Assembly: GCF_900625025.1 (NCBI RefSeq)
Contig: NZ_LR130575.1
Location: forward strand, 248,001 to 312,000
From: Lachnoclostridium sp. Marseille-P6806
GTDB taxonomy: Bacteria; Bacillota; Clostridia; Lachnospirales; Lachnospiraceae
Reading direction: 5' to 3'
DNA: 64,000 nt
Positions 27,005-36,079 of this stretch are shown here, in pieces (positions within the stretch are counted from its first letter, which is position 1; each line of letters starts with the position of its first letter). Position numbers and translations under genes: made by a program. The notes below the pieces were generated by a model. It was not told the DNA's origin, made no database searches, and saw nothing but the letters and a program-made list of their open reading frames with translations.

Positions 27005-27694
27005 ATGGAAAAAAAGATTCTTGTGGTGGACGATGAGGAGCGCATGCGCACGCTGGTTCGTGATTTTTTCAGACGCAGCGGATATGCGGTGCTGGAGGCG
27101 GGAGACGGTCTGGAGGCGCTGGAGCGGCTGGACCGTCACCGGGATATCGGGCTGGTAATTCTCGATGTCATGATGCCGCGGCTGGACGGCTGGGATACTG
27201 CGCGGGAGATACGGAAAAACTCGTCGGTTCCGATTATCATGCTGACAGCGAAATCGGATGAGAGCGATGAGCTGCGGGGCTTTGAGCTGGGGATCGACGA
27301 GTACGTGACCAAGCCGTTCAGCCCACGGACGCTCGTCGCCCGCGCCGAGGCGCTGCTGCGGCGGACCGGAAACGGAGAGGCCGGGAACGGGCGCCTTGAG
27401 ACGGCGGGAATCGTGGTCGACCAGAACGCGCATACCGTGGCGATAGACGGCCGCCCGGTCGAGCTGAGCCTCAAGGAATTCGAGCTTCTCACATATTTTA
27501 TGGAGAACAGCGGCATTGCGCTCAGCCGGGAGCAGATCCTCAATAATGTCTGGAACTATGACTATTTCGGGGATCCGCGGACCGTCGACACGCATGTCAA
27601 AAAGCTGCGCAGCAAGATGGGAGAAAAGGGTGAGCTTATTCAGACGATCTGGGGAATGGGATACCGCTTCACCGCGCCGAAGCCGCAGCCGTAG
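27005..27694 (+). CDS. OmpR-family response regulator
   Basis: The 229-residue product has a receiver domain with the acidic pair D9/D10, phosphorylation site D54 (VILDVMMP) and the conserved switch residues T and K (LTAKS, TKPF). A winged-helix DNA-binding domain (about 135-225) follows, with ELSLKEFELL and the VWNYDYFGDPRTVDTHVKKLR wing. It binds DNA once phosphorylated by its partner kinase. The kinase gene begins 13 bases after its stop, so the pair is cotranscribed. GGAGG lies eleven bases before the ATG, a long but usable distance. The signal and targets cannot be told from the sequence. Confidence 0.95.
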   Translation: MEKKILVVDDEERMRTLVRDFFRRSGYAVLEAGDGLEALERLDRHRDIGLVILDVMMPRLDGWDTAREIRKNSSVPIIMLTAKSDESDELRGFELGIDEYVTKPFSPRTLVARAEALLRRTGNGEAGNGRLETAGIVVDQNAHTVAIDGRPVELSLKEFELLTYFMENSGIALSREQILNNVWNYDYFGDPRTVDTHVKKLRSKMGEKGELIQTIWGMGYRFTAPKPQP

Positions 27695-27707
27695 GAAGCC
27701 CGGAGAA

Positions 27708-29306
27708 ATGCGGTATTCGATCCGCGTGCAGTTTATTCTTTTTCTGTTCGGGCTGATGATGCTGACGGTGCTTCTGTGCATTGTCCTCAATACGGTCTTT
27801 CTGCCGGGGTATTACCTGCGTGAAAAGGAACGGGCGCTGGAAAAGACGTTCCGCAGCATCAACACCGCGGCAAGCAGCGGGGATATCAGCTCGGACGATT
27901 TTGACGTGGAGCTGATGAAAGCCGTGGGGCGCGACGGCGTGAGCGTCATTGTGATGGATCCGGATTCCCGGACGATCAAATCGTTCTCCGTGGACACGGC
28001 TCTTATGACGCGGCGTCTCTACGACAATCTTCTGGGGGAAAACGAGAGCATCTCGAGCGAGGATGCGGCGGCTCTGGAGGAGGGGAGGCTGCGCCGTTCG
28101 GAGTCCGCGTCGGCGTCGTACATACCGTCCGCCTATCTGATTTCCGTGCTTTATGCAGCGGGAAACGGCACCATGCAGGTGGTTCTTGACAGCGCGACGA
28201 ATACCCGCTTTCTCGAGCTCTGGGGAACGCTGGACAGCGGCGACTTCTTTCTCCTGCGGACAGCGCTGGAGAGCATCGAAAACAGTGCGGCGATCGCAAA
28301 CCGCTTCTTCGTCTATGTTGCGATTCCGTCGACGCTGCTGGGTATTCTGCTCGCTCTGTATCTGGGAGAAAGGGTGACGCGGCCGATCCGGGAGCTCACC
28401 GCGATTTCTGAGCGCATGAAGCGGCTGGATTTCGGCGCGAAGTATACCGGGAGGGACCGGACGGAGGTGGCGGAGCTTGGCGCCAATATCAACGAGCTTT
28501 CCGAGACGCTCGAGCGCACGATTTCAGAACTGAAGACGGCCAACAGCCAGCTTCGCAAGGATATCCGGCGCAGAGAAGAGCTTGACGCGGCGCGGCGTGA
28601 ATTTCTGTCGAATGTGACGCATGAGCTGAAAACGCCGCTGGCTCTGATTCAGGGCTATGCCGAGGGGCTGATTGAGGGCGTGAGCGAGGACGCGGAGAGC
28701 CGGAGCAGCTATGCGGGCGTGATCATGGATGAAGCCAAAAAGATGAACGTCATGGTGCAGAGACTCCTTGCGCTGGATCATCTGGAATCCGGAGCGGAGG
28801 CCGTCCGGATGGAGCGCTTTGATGTGGCGGAGCTGATCGGGCGCTACCTGTCCTCGGCGGAGCTCCTTGCGGGCTGCCGGGATGTGACGGTCCGGTTTGC
28901 ACAGCGGGGGGAGCGCATCGACGTCTGGTCCGATCCTTTTCTTGTGGAGGAGGCATTCACCAATTATTTCAGCAATGCCTGCCATTATGTGGAGTCGGCG
29001 GACGGAGAGAAATATATCGATATCCGGATCGTTCCCTGCAAGGAGGATGCCGGCCGGGTGCGAGTGAGCGTATTCAACAGCGGGCTGCCGATTCCGGAGG
29101 AAAGCCTGCCTCATATCTGGGAAAAGTTTTATAAGGTCGACCGGGCGCGCACCAGAGCCTACGGCGGATCCGGGCTCGGCCTGTCGATCGTCCGGGCGGC
29201 CATGGAGCTTCTGGGACAGGATTACGGGGTGAGAAACTACGATAACGGGGTGGAATTTTACCTGACGCTGGATGCCAGAGCGGTGGAAGAGGATGCGGCT
29301 TTGTGA
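27708..29306 (+). CDS. Membrane sensor histidine kinase
   Basis: The 532-residue kinase has two transmembrane helices (about 8-28 and 199-218) around an extracytoplasmic sensor of about 170 residues. A HAMP domain (ERVTRPIRELTAISERM) and a coiled coil follow. The dimerisation domain has phospho-acceptor H305 (NVTHELKTP). The ATPase domain has an N box (NYFSNACHY) and a G box (GSGLGLSIV). In the N box the usual second Asn is C, a mild variation. It pairs with the response regulator directly upstream. ATG 27708 sits behind AGGAAG. The sensor domain is Ser/Glu-rich and not recognisable, so the ligand is unknown. Confidence 0.94.
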   Translation: MRYSIRVQFILFLFGLMMLTVLLCIVLNTVFLPGYYLREKERALEKTFRSINTAASSGDISSDDFDVELMKAVGRDGVSVIVMDPDSRTIKSFSVDTALMTRRLYDNLLGENESISSEDAAALEEGRLRRSESASASYIPSAYLISVLYAAGNGTMQVVLDSATNTRFLELWGTLDSGDFFLLRTALESIENSAAIANRFFVYVAIPSTLLGILLALYLGERVTRPIRELTAISERMKRLDFGAKYTGRDRTEVAELGANINELSETLERTISELKTANSQLRKDIRRREELDAARREFLSNVTHELKTPLALIQGYAEGLIEGVSEDAESRSSYAGVIMDEAKKMNVMVQRLLALDHLESGAEAVRMERFDVAELIGRYLSSAELLAGCRDVTVRFAQRGERIDVWSDPFLVEEAFTNYFSNACHYVESADGEKYIDIRIVPCKEDAGRVRVSVFNSGLPIPEESLPHIWEKFYKVDRARTRAYGGSGLGLSIVRAAMELLGQDYGVRNYDNGVEFYLTLDARAVEEDAAL

Positions 29307-29345
29307 TACAGTAATCGAGTCGGAAGAACCGTATGAAAATCACAC

Positions 29346-29459
29346 GGCTATTTGTGCCGAAGCCCAAATAGCCTCTGATCGCAGCCGCAAAACTGTCTGC
29401 GCGAATTTTGCGGCGCGTGCCTTGCTGGCTGGGGCGCTTCGGCATGGAGGATTATTATG
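29346..29459 (+). repeat. Leader repeat, copy B (best preserved), carrying the hisH ribosome site
   Basis: Two perfect 9-base hairpins stand back to back: GGCTATTTG (29346-29354)/CAAATAGCC (29365-29373) and GCCGCAAAA (29384-29392)/TTTTGCGGC (29406-29414). The 3' end reads GCTTCGGCATGGAGGATT and continues to the ATG of hisH at 29457. The element fills the 150-base gap between the kinase gene and hisH. It matches copy A at 4929-5022. Confidence 0.8.
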
Positions 29460-30086
29460 ATCGCAGTGATTGATTATGACGCCGGGAACACAAGAAGTGT
29501 TCTGAACGCGCTGCATGCGCTGGGACAGGACGCGGCGCTTACCCGCGATCCGGCGGCGATTCGTGCGGCGGAGCGGCTTATCCTCCCCGGCGTGGGGGCC
29601 TTTGGCGAGGCGATGGAAAGGCTCCGATCCTTTGGACTCGATACGCTTCTTTGCGAGGCGGCGGACTCCGGCAGGCCGCTCCTTGGGATCTGTCTGGGGC
29701 AGCAGCTTCTGTTTGAAGAGAGCGAGGAGAGTCCCGGCGTTCGGGGACTCGGCATCCTCGCGGGACGCTGCCGGAGGCTTCCGGAGACCGGAAAGCTCAA
29801 AATACCGCAGATCGGCTGGAATGATCTCAGCTACCCGGAAAAGGAAGCGGGAGGCGATCCGGCGGGGCGGCTGCTGTGCGGCGTCCCGGAGCATTCGTAC
29901 GTCTATTTTGTCCATTCCTATCATGTCGTGCCGGAGGACCGGTCGGTCATTGCCGCCACGGTGGAATACGGAATTACGGTTGCCGCGGCGGTGGAACAGG
30001 GCAATGTCTTCGCCTGCCAGTTCCATCCGGAGAAGAGCGCAGAAGCGGGACGGCAGATACTGAAAAATTTTCTGGAGATCGGATAA
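29457..30086 (+). CDS. hisH: Imidazole glycerol phosphate synthase, glutaminase subunit HisH
   Basis: HisH splits glutamine and channels ammonia to HisF for the fifth step of histidine synthesis. The 209-residue class I amidotransferase has the nucleophile C79 in GICLGQQ and the H190/E192 pair in FHPEKS. The N-terminal [16 protein letters not shown] pattern and the oxyanion-type [10 protein letters not shown] are typical. HSYHV, which contacts HisF, is present. hisF follows with one base between the stop and the next ATG, so the two are translated together. The other histidine genes are not in the window. GGAGG belongs to the repeat immediately upstream. Confidence 0.96.
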   Translation: MIAVIDYDAGNTRSVLNALHALGQDAALTRDPAAIRAAERLILPGVGAFGEAMERLRSFGLDTLLCEAADSGRPLLGICLGQQLLFEESEESPGVRGLGILAGRCRRLPETGKLKIPQIGWNDLSYPEKEAGGDPAGRLLCGVPEHSYVYFVHSYHVVPEDRSVIAATVEYGITVAAAVEQGNVFACQFHPEKSAEAGRQILKNFLEIG

Positions 30087-30087
30087 C

Positions 30088-30900
30088 ATGCTTACAAAAC
30101 GTATCATTCCCTGCCTCGACGTCAAGGACGGCCGCGTGGTAAAGGGGGTGAATTTCATACGGCTGCGCGACGCGGGAGATCCGGTGGAATGCGGCGAGGC
30201 CTATGCGGCCGCCGGCGCGGATGAGCTGGTGTTTCTGGATATTACGGCGACCAGCGACGCGCGGGAGACGGTGGCGGATATGGTGCGCCGCGTGGCGGAG
30301 CGGGTTTTTATTCCTTTTACCGTCGGCGGAGGGATCCGAAGCACGGAGGATATGCGGGCGATTCTCCGCGAGGGTGCGGACAAGATTGCAGTCAATTCCG
30401 CGGCGCTCCGGCGGCCGGAGCTGATCCGGGAGGGAGCGGAGCGCTTCGGCAGTCAGTGCATTGTCGCGGCGATCGACGCGCGGCGGCGGACGAGTCATCC
30501 CGATGGAACGCTGATTTCCGGCAGGGGAGAGGATGTCTGGACGCCGGAGGACGGCTGGACCGTATACCGGAACGGAGGGAGAATCGATACCGGGCTGGAC
30601 GCGCTCGAATGGGCAAAGGAGGCCTGTGCGCTGGGAGCGGGGGAGATCCTGCTCACCAGCATGGACTGCGACGGAACAAAGTCGGGCTATGATCTTCCGC
30701 TGACCAGAGCGGTTGCGGACCGCGTCGGCGTGCCGGTTGTGGCCTCCGGCGGCGCGGGCTGCGAGAAGCATTTTTTGGAGGCGCTCACGGAGGGCGGCGC
30801 CGACGCGGCGCTTGCCGCGTCGCTGTTTCACTATAAGGAGCTCGAGATCCCCGCGCTCAAACGCTATCTTCGCGGGCAGGGCGTGCCGGTCAGGACATAA
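30088..30900 (+). CDS. hisF: Imidazole glycerol phosphate synthase, cyclase subunit HisF
   Basis: HisF joins ammonia from HisH with PRFAR to make imidazole glycerol phosphate and AICAR. The barrel protein has both catalytic aspartates, D11 (PCLDVKDGR) and D130 (AAIDARR). Phosphate-binding loops GGGIRS and ASGGAG are also intact, and [17 protein letters not shown] is conserved. At 270 residues it is longer than the usual 250-255. The extra length is mainly an insertion after D130 (about residues 133-155) rich in Gly, Asp and Trp. hisH is directly upstream and nothing else of the pathway follows. Confidence 0.95.
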   Translation: MLTKRIIPCLDVKDGRVVKGVNFIRLRDAGDPVECGEAYAAAGADELVFLDITATSDARETVADMVRRVAERVFIPFTVGGGIRSTEDMRAILREGADKIAVNSAALRRPELIREGAERFGSQCIVAAIDARRRTSHPDGTLISGRGEDVWTPEDGWTVYRNGGRIDTGLDALEWAKEACALGAGEILLTSMDCDGTKSGYDLPLTRAVADRVGVPVVASGGAGCEKHFLEALTEGGADAALAASLFHYKELEIPALKRYLRGQGVPVRT

Positions 30901-30989
30901 TGCTCGTTCATTGAAGTCAGACGATTGAAATCCGGTGATTCAGAATATAAGTTCACTCATGAGAATGGAAATCAGGAGGAATAAGCGAT

Positions 30990-32450
30990 ATGCAGTATAA
31001 GCTGGCAGGTAAGGAGCCGCGGGCGGTGCTCCGCTATTTTGAAGAGATTGCGGCGATTCCGCACGGCTCCCGCAACACAAAGGCGATCAGCGATTATCTG
31101 GTCCGCTTCGCAAAGGAGCACGAGCTGCGCTATTTTCAGGACGAGGTCAACAACGTGGTGATTTTTGCGGATGCCTCGCCCGGCTATGAGGAGGCGGAGC
31201 GCATTGTCCTGCAGGGCCATATGGACATGGTATGCGAGAAAAATGCGGACGTCGTTCTGGATATGGAAACGGAGCCCATCGTTCTTGTTCTGGACGAGGA
31301 TGGAGACACGCTCCGGGCGGACGGCACGACGCTTGGCGGCGACGACGGAATCGCAGTCGCCATGATGCTCGCAATTCTGGAGGACAAAACGCTGCCCCAT
31401 CCGGGACTTGACTGTATTTTCACGGTCGACGAGGAGGTCGGTATGGACGGCGCGGAGGCGCTCGACTGCGCCGCGATCCACGGGAGAAAGCTGCTGAACC
31501 TCGATTCGGAGGAGGAGGGCGTGTTCACTGCAGGCTGCGCCGGCGGCGTGCAGCCGCATATCACCTTTCCCGTCGAAAGAAAGGAAAAGAAAGGTCTGCC
31601 GTTTATGATCCGCGTGAGCGGACTTCGCGGCGGCCATTCGGGGGAATGCATCGGACTCGGAAGAGCAAATGCGAACCAGATTCTAGGACGGGTGCTCTGC
31701 GTGCTCGGCAAAGAGTTTTCGTTCCGTCTGATCCGCATGGACGGGGGCTCCAAAGACAATGCGATCACCCGGGAGGCGGAGGCGGAGCTTCTCTTCCCGT
31801 GCGGAACGGACAGAGCGGCCGTCACAGCATGGCTCGACGGCTTTGCGGAGCTTCTCCGGAATGAATATCAGTTTACGGACGCAGGGATCTCGCTTGCCGG
31901 AGAATGGGGAGAAGAGACGGCCCGGCGCGTGATGAAAAGGAAGAGCGCCCGCGCGGTGCTCTGCTTCCTTGCCGTTTTTCCCTACGGGGTGCAGGAATTC
32001 AGCCCGGCGTTCGCGGGGCTCCCCCAGACATCCCTGAATCTGGGAATCCTGAAAACGGAGGAGAACGCAGTCCGCGCCGTATTCCTTGTGCGCAGCTCGG
32101 TGAACAGTCAGAAAGACATGATGGCGGACCGGGTCGTGAGTCTCGCTGAGGCACTGGGCGGGAGCGCCGAGCTTTCGGGCTGCTATCCTGCGTGGGAATA
32201 TCAGGCACAGTCGCCGTTCCGTGACATCATGGCAAGGCTGTATGAAGAGCAGACCGGGAAAAAGCCCCGCATCGCCGTCATTCACGGCGGACTGGAATGC
32301 GGACTGCTCTCCGGAAAGCTGCCCGGGCTGGATGCGGTTTCCATCGGTCCGGATATGAAAGATATTCATACGCCGAATGAGCATTTCAGTCTCCGGTCGG
32401 CGGATCGGGTATATCAGTTTGTGCTTTCGCTGCTCCGCGAGTCCCGCTGA
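30990..32450 (+). CDS. pepD: M20-family aminoacyl-histidine dipeptidase (PepD-like)
   Basis: The 486-residue enzyme probably cleaves dipeptides such as Xaa-His in the cytoplasm. It has the two-zinc site of the M20C group: H77 and D79 (LQGHMDMV), D118/D119 (LGGDDG), E148/E149 (VDEEVG), an Asp in LNLDSEEEG and the late His in IHGGLECG. The lid domain contains the GLRGGHSGECIGLGRANA block specific to the PepD family. Length matches E. coli PepD (485). GGAGG precedes ATG 30990. It lies 89 bases after hisF; a functional link to histidine recycling is possible but unproved. Confidence 0.93.
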   Translation: MQYKLAGKEPRAVLRYFEEIAAIPHGSRNTKAISDYLVRFAKEHELRYFQDEVNNVVIFADASPGYEEAERIVLQGHMDMVCEKNADVVLDMETEPIVLVLDEDGDTLRADGTTLGGDDGIAVAMMLAILEDKTLPHPGLDCIFTVDEEVGMDGAEALDCAAIHGRKLLNLDSEEEGVFTAGCAGGVQPHITFPVERKEKKGLPFMIRVSGLRGGHSGECIGLGRANANQILGRVLCVLGKEFSFRLIRMDGGSKDNAITREAEAELLFPCGTDRAAVTAWLDGFAELLRNEYQFTDAGISLAGEWGEETARRVMKRKSARAVLCFLAVFPYGVQEFSPAFAGLPQTSLNLGILKTEENAVRAVFLVRSSVNSQKDMMADRVVSLAEALGGSAELSGCYPAWEYQAQSPFRDIMARLYEEQTGKKPRIAVIHGGLECGLLSGKLPGLDAVSIGPDMKDIHTPNEHFSLRSADRVYQFVLSLLRESR

Positions 32451-32490
32451 GGGATTCGTCCGGGCGGGCATCTTTACAGGAGGCCGCAGT

Positions 32491-33186
32491 ATGTCTGCCA
32501 TCAGCAATGACTGGCTGCCCGCGCTCGGCGCGGAATTCAAGAAGCCGTATTACAGGGATTTGTATTTTTTCGTAAAAAAGGAATACTCGGAGAGAGTGAT
32601 CTATCCTCCGTCGGAGGAAATCTTCAACGCGATCCATCTGACGCCGCTCAAGTCGGTGCGGGTCGTTATTCTCGGGCAGGATCCGTATCACAACGCCCAT
32701 CAGGCGATGGGACTCAGCTTTTCCGTGAAGCCCGAGCTCCGGGAGCTGCCGCCGTCGCTCGTCAACATTTTCCGGGAGCTGCATGACGATCTCGGCTGCA
32801 GGATGCCGGACAACGGGGATCTCACGCCGTGGGCGAAGCAGGGGGTTCTTTTGCTCAACACAGTGCTGACGGTGCGCGCACATCAGGCGTTTTCCCACAA
32901 GGGACACGGCTGGGAGGAATTTACGGACGCGATCATCCGCACGGTCAACGCCGAGGACAGACCGATCGTGTTTCTTCTGTGGGGGACTCCGGCGCAGCAG
33001 AAGTCGCTGATGCTGGACAACCCGAAGCACCTCGTTCTGAAAGCGCCTCATCCGAGCCCTCTGTCGAGCTATCGGGGATTTTTCGGCTGCCGGCACTTTT
33101 CCCGCTGCAACGCGTTTCTGGAGGAGCACGGGGAAAAGCCGATCGACTGGCAGATCCCGGATGTGTACGGCGCGGCGGAGAGCTGA
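32491..33186 (+). CDS. ung: Uracil-DNA glycosylase (family 1)
   Basis: Ung removes uracil from DNA and starts base-excision repair. The 231-residue product has the water-activating D64 and the motif GQDPYHN, and the leucine-loop motif HPSPLSS with H187. The FSVKPELRELPPSLVNIFREL block and LLLNTVLTVRAHQAFSHKG are family 1 hallmarks. AGGAGG before ATG 32491 fixes the start. The open frame extends upstream into the end of the dipeptidase gene, but those residues do not match the family. It begins 40 bases after the dipeptidase stop. Confidence 0.96.
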   Translation: MSAISNDWLPALGAEFKKPYYRDLYFFVKKEYSERVIYPPSEEIFNAIHLTPLKSVRVVILGQDPYHNAHQAMGLSFSVKPELRELPPSLVNIFRELHDDLGCRMPDNGDLTPWAKQGVLLLNTVLTVRAHQAFSHKGHGWEEFTDAIIRTVNAEDRPIVFLLWGTPAQQKSLMLDNPKHLVLKAPHPSPLSSYRGFFGCRHFSRCNAFLEEHGEKPIDWQIPDVYGAAES

Positions 33187-33216
33187 CGGCAAAGAATCAT
33201 ATTTTTCGGAGGTAGT

Positions 33217-34488
33217 ATGCAGAAAAAGCCATTTATAACCAGCCGGCAGGCAGAAGAGATTGCGGCGCAGTATCCTACTCCCTTTTATCTGTATGACGAA
33301 GCGGGGCTGCGCAGAAACTGTGAGGCGATCCGCGAGGCATTTGCGTGGAATCCGGGATTCCGCGAGTTTTTTGCCGTCAAGGCGACGCCGAATCCCTGTC
33401 TCATGCAGATCATGCGGGAGTATGATTTCGGCTTTGACTGCTCCTCGGATGCGGAGCTTCTGCTGTCCCGCGCGGTCGGAGCGGACGGCGCGCATATCAT
33501 GTACTCCTCGAACGATACGCCGGAGAACGAGTTTGCCATAGCCGCAGAGCTGGGAGCGATCATCAATCTGGATGACATCACCATGATTGAGCATGTGGAG
33601 CACGCGCTTGGCGGCAAATTTCCGGAAACCATGTGCTGCCGCTACAATCCCGGCGGCGTGTTCCGGATGAGCAACGGCATCATGGACAATCCTGGGGATT
33701 CCAAGTACGGCATGACGAGGGCACAGATGTCGGAGGCATTCCGCCGGCTTAAGGAAAAGGGCGTGCGCAGCTTCGGCATTCATGCTTTTCTTGCGTCCAA
33801 TACGGTAACGAATGAATATTATCCGGAGCTTGCGGGACAGCTCTTTGCGCTCGCGACGGAGCTGCAGAGCGAGACTGGGGCGCGTATTACGTTCATCAAT
33901 CTGAGCGGAGGTGTCGGGATTCCGTATACGCCGGAACAGGCGCCCAACGATATCCGTGCGATCGGCGAGGGCGTGCGCAGACGCTTTGAGGAGATTCTTG
34001 TCCCGGCGGGGATGGGCGATGTGGTGATTTACACCGAGATGGGGCGCTTTGTGACGGGGCCCTACGGCGCGCTGGTGACAAAGGCGATCAACGAGAAGCA
34101 TATCTACAAGGAATATATCGGGGTGGATGCCTGCGCCGCCAATCTGATGCGGCCGGCGATGTACGGGGCCTACCATCACATCACGGTGCTGGGGAAAGAG
34201 GAAGAGTTCCCCGATCACCGCTATGATATCGTAGGGTCGCTCTGCGAGAACAATGACAAATTTGCGGTGGATCGCGAGCTCCCTGAAATTGCCATGGGGG
34301 ATTTTCTCTTCATTCATGATGCCGGCGCGCACGGCTTTTCCATGGGCTACAATTATAACGGCAAGCGGTGGTGTGCGGAGCTTCTTCTCAAGGAGGACGG
34401 CACAGTGCAGCAGATACGCCGGGCGCAGACTCTGCGGGACTATTTTGCGACTCTCGACAGTACGCTCTACTATGAGAGGCTTGTCTGA
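33217..34488 (+). CDS. PLP-dependent decarboxylase, LysA-like (diaminopimelate decarboxylase family)
   Basis: The 423-residue product is a fold-type III decarboxylase. The PLP lysine is K55 (FAVKATPNP), a Gly-rich phosphate loop lies at NLSGGVGIPY and the catalytic Cys of the partner chain is in GSLCENNDKF. True LysA proteins make lysine from meso-diaminopimelate and carry HIGSQ. Here that place reads HAFLASNTVTNEYY, and the usual EPGR reads EMGRFV. It may therefore act on another substrate, or be a divergent LysA. GGAGG lies eight bases before ATG 33217. It follows ung by 30 bases. A GC hairpin follows at 34502-34536. Confidence 0.75.
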   Translation: MQKKPFITSRQAEEIAAQYPTPFYLYDEAGLRRNCEAIREAFAWNPGFREFFAVKATPNPCLMQIMREYDFGFDCSSDAELLLSRAVGADGAHIMYSSNDTPENEFAIAAELGAIINLDDITMIEHVEHALGGKFPETMCCRYNPGGVFRMSNGIMDNPGDSKYGMTRAQMSEAFRRLKEKGVRSFGIHAFLASNTVTNEYYPELAGQLFALATELQSETGARITFINLSGGVGIPYTPEQAPNDIRAIGEGVRRRFEEILVPAGMGDVVIYTEMGRFVTGPYGALVTKAINEKHIYKEYIGVDACAANLMRPAMYGAYHHITVLGKEEEFPDHRYDIVGSLCENNDKFAVDRELPEIAMGDFLFIHDAGAHGFSMGYNYNGKRWCAELLLKEDGTVQQIRRAQTLRDYFATLDSTLYYERLV

Positions 34489-34524
34489 AGGAGAAGTCTT
34501 CCGGCTCCGGCGGAGTTCCGCCGG

Positions 34525-34553
34525 TTGACCGGAGCTGCCGCAGATGATAAGAT
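34525..34553 (+). promoter_or_regulatory. Promoter of tRNA-Leu
   Basis: TTGACC (34525-34530) and TAAGAT (34548-34553) are 17 bases apart. The tRNA begins 23 bases after the -10 box. Confidence 0.6.
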
Positions 34554-34575
34554 ACAGACTTACAGAGGCGGTTTT

Positions 34576-34658
34576 GCAGGAATGGCGGAATGGCAGACGC
34601 GACGGACTCAAAATCCGTTTTCAGCGATGAAGTGTGGGTTCAAGTCCCATTTCCTGCA
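34576..34658 (+). tRNA. tRNA-Leu (anticodon CAA)
   Basis: Acceptor arms GCAGGAA (34576-34582) and TTCCTGC (34651-34657) pair perfectly. The anticodon stem ACGGA/TCCGT holds loop CTCAAAA, giving CAA for codon UUG. A long variable arm (class II) and a T arm with GGTTCAAGTCC are present. CCA is not encoded. Confidence 0.95.
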
Positions 34659-34666
34659 TGAGGCAT

Positions 34667-34708
34667 AAACGGCGGTTTTTCGGTACAATGGCGGAAACCG
34701 CCGTTTTG
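34667..34708 (+). terminator. Terminator after tRNA-Leu
   Basis: AAACGGCGGTTT (34667-34678) and AAACCGCCGTTT (34695-34706) form a 12-base perfect stem ending in T. Its symmetry suggests it could also act from the other strand. Confidence 0.8.
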
Positions 34709-34778
34709 TGTGATAAACCGGAAAGAGTGTACGTGCACATTCCGAGGGGACACAAAGAACGCGGCAAAGGGTATCAAC

Positions 34779-35984
34779 ATGAAAAATCATTCTGCTAAGA
34801 ATATGGCAACGGCGCTGACAGCGATTGCGATTTTTGCCGCCTCAATTGCAGGCTGCGGCAAAAAAGCGAATCCGCAGGCGGATGCCGGAAAGACGGGATG
34901 GACCGCAGCGGAGCAAACGGCTGCGGTGGAAACAGAACCGGATGCCGGTAAAGCGGGGCAAACCGCTGCGGGAATGGAACCGGATGCTGCAGAAGCGCAG
35001 AAAATATCCGGCACGGCGGAAACAGCGGGTGAAGAGGACAGGGAGAGGACAGAGGACAGCTCGGCAGATGCGGAACCGGAAAGCCTTGATCGTGAGGCTG
35101 TTTTTCGGGCATTTATGAATAACGAAGTAAAAGCGTTAAACAAAATCGAACGATTAAAGGATCTTCCCTACGATGAGTATAAGGCTGTATTCGGCAAAGA
35201 GTATTCCTTTGATGAAATGACGGCCATAACAGAAGCCAAAATGGAATACTATTATGGAGACACTGTTTCATCGGTTGCATTTGCGTATGTAGACTGCATG
35301 AACGATGGGGTAAAAGAACTTGCTCTTCGTGTTACCGGCGGTAAAGCAGATATAGAGGATTGCACGGTTTATCAGATATATCGGGTTACGGACGATGGCA
35401 GGCCTGAGCTGGACGACGAATTTATCGGCTATTATCGTTCGTTTGCCTCGATTAACAAATACGGCGTTGTGAATTGCAGCGGAGCGGGCGGCGCAGCCAC
35501 ATTCGTCAATCATTACATGACCATTGACCCGAACGGAAAAGAAACCAGTATTTACTATGAGGAGGAGACCATGTCTCTCGCGTATCCAAGGCTTAGCTAC
35601 AATGATCTTCCCTCCGATTTTCCGGGAAGAGAGGCTGTGCAGGATGCGACTTTGTACGCATCTGACACTGACCGGACATATAATAAATTTCGATATAATT
35701 TCGGCGCGGAGTATCCGGATTACGATGATCCGGATTATGACAGAAAAATAGATGAATATCGGAGAAATCAGTATTATCGCTTTGAGGATTATAAAGGGAA
35801 CGATGCGATTGGCGCACTTGGGGATTTTCTGGTGGCATACGTGAACTTCGGCCTGCACATTGAGGCAAAGGAGGACCTCGATGCCATCATTAAAGAGAGA
35901 ATAGCAGATCTTGGTCTGACCGAGGAAATCGTATATTCCAAAGAGGAACCGGAATGGACGGTAATCCGGCCGCGGAAACCGTAA
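34779..35984 (+). CDS. Lipoprotein of unknown function, AT-rich gene
   Basis: The 401-residue product has a lipoprotein signal with SIAGC, lipidated at C26. A low-complexity linker (about 30-110) of Ala, Glu, Thr and repeated DAGK(A/T)GQTA-like units follows. The C-terminal domain of about 280 residues contains many Tyr and Asp (YPDYDDPDYDRKIDEYRRN). I do not recognise the family. From about 35100 the base composition becomes clearly more AT-rich than the surroundings, and codons ending in A or T increase. Together with a tRNA gene just upstream this suggests acquisition by transfer. AAAGGG precedes ATG 34779. No integrase or attachment repeat is visible. Confidence 0.75.
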   Translation: MKNHSAKNMATALTAIAIFAASIAGCGKKANPQADAGKTGWTAAEQTAAVETEPDAGKAGQTAAGMEPDAAEAQKISGTAETAGEEDRERTEDSSADAEPESLDREAVFRAFMNNEVKALNKIERLKDLPYDEYKAVFGKEYSFDEMTAITEAKMEYYYGDTVSSVAFAYVDCMNDGVKELALRVTGGKADIEDCTVYQIYRVTDDGRPELDDEFIGYYRSFASINKYGVVNCSGAGGAATFVNHYMTIDPNGKETSIYYEEETMSLAYPRLSYNDLPSDFPGREAVQDATLYASDTDRTYNKFRYNFGAEYPDYDDPDYDRKIDEYRRNQYYRFEDYKGNDAIGALGDFLVAYVNFGLHIEAKEDLDAIIKERIADLGLTEEIVYSKEEPEWTVIRPRKP

Positions 35985-36079
35985 CGGCTGCTTTTGCCGT
36001 GCTGCGGACTGCAGGACAGCCCGGCAGAAAGCAGGTCTGCCGGCGGGGATAATATGATGACAAGATGCGAGGCTTGTTT

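Noticed and set aside
32386-34611. Minus-strand open frame of 741 codons across ung and the LysA-like gene
   Set aside because: It runs against several good genes and into the tRNA-Leu gene, has no ribosome site and looks like an antisense shadow.
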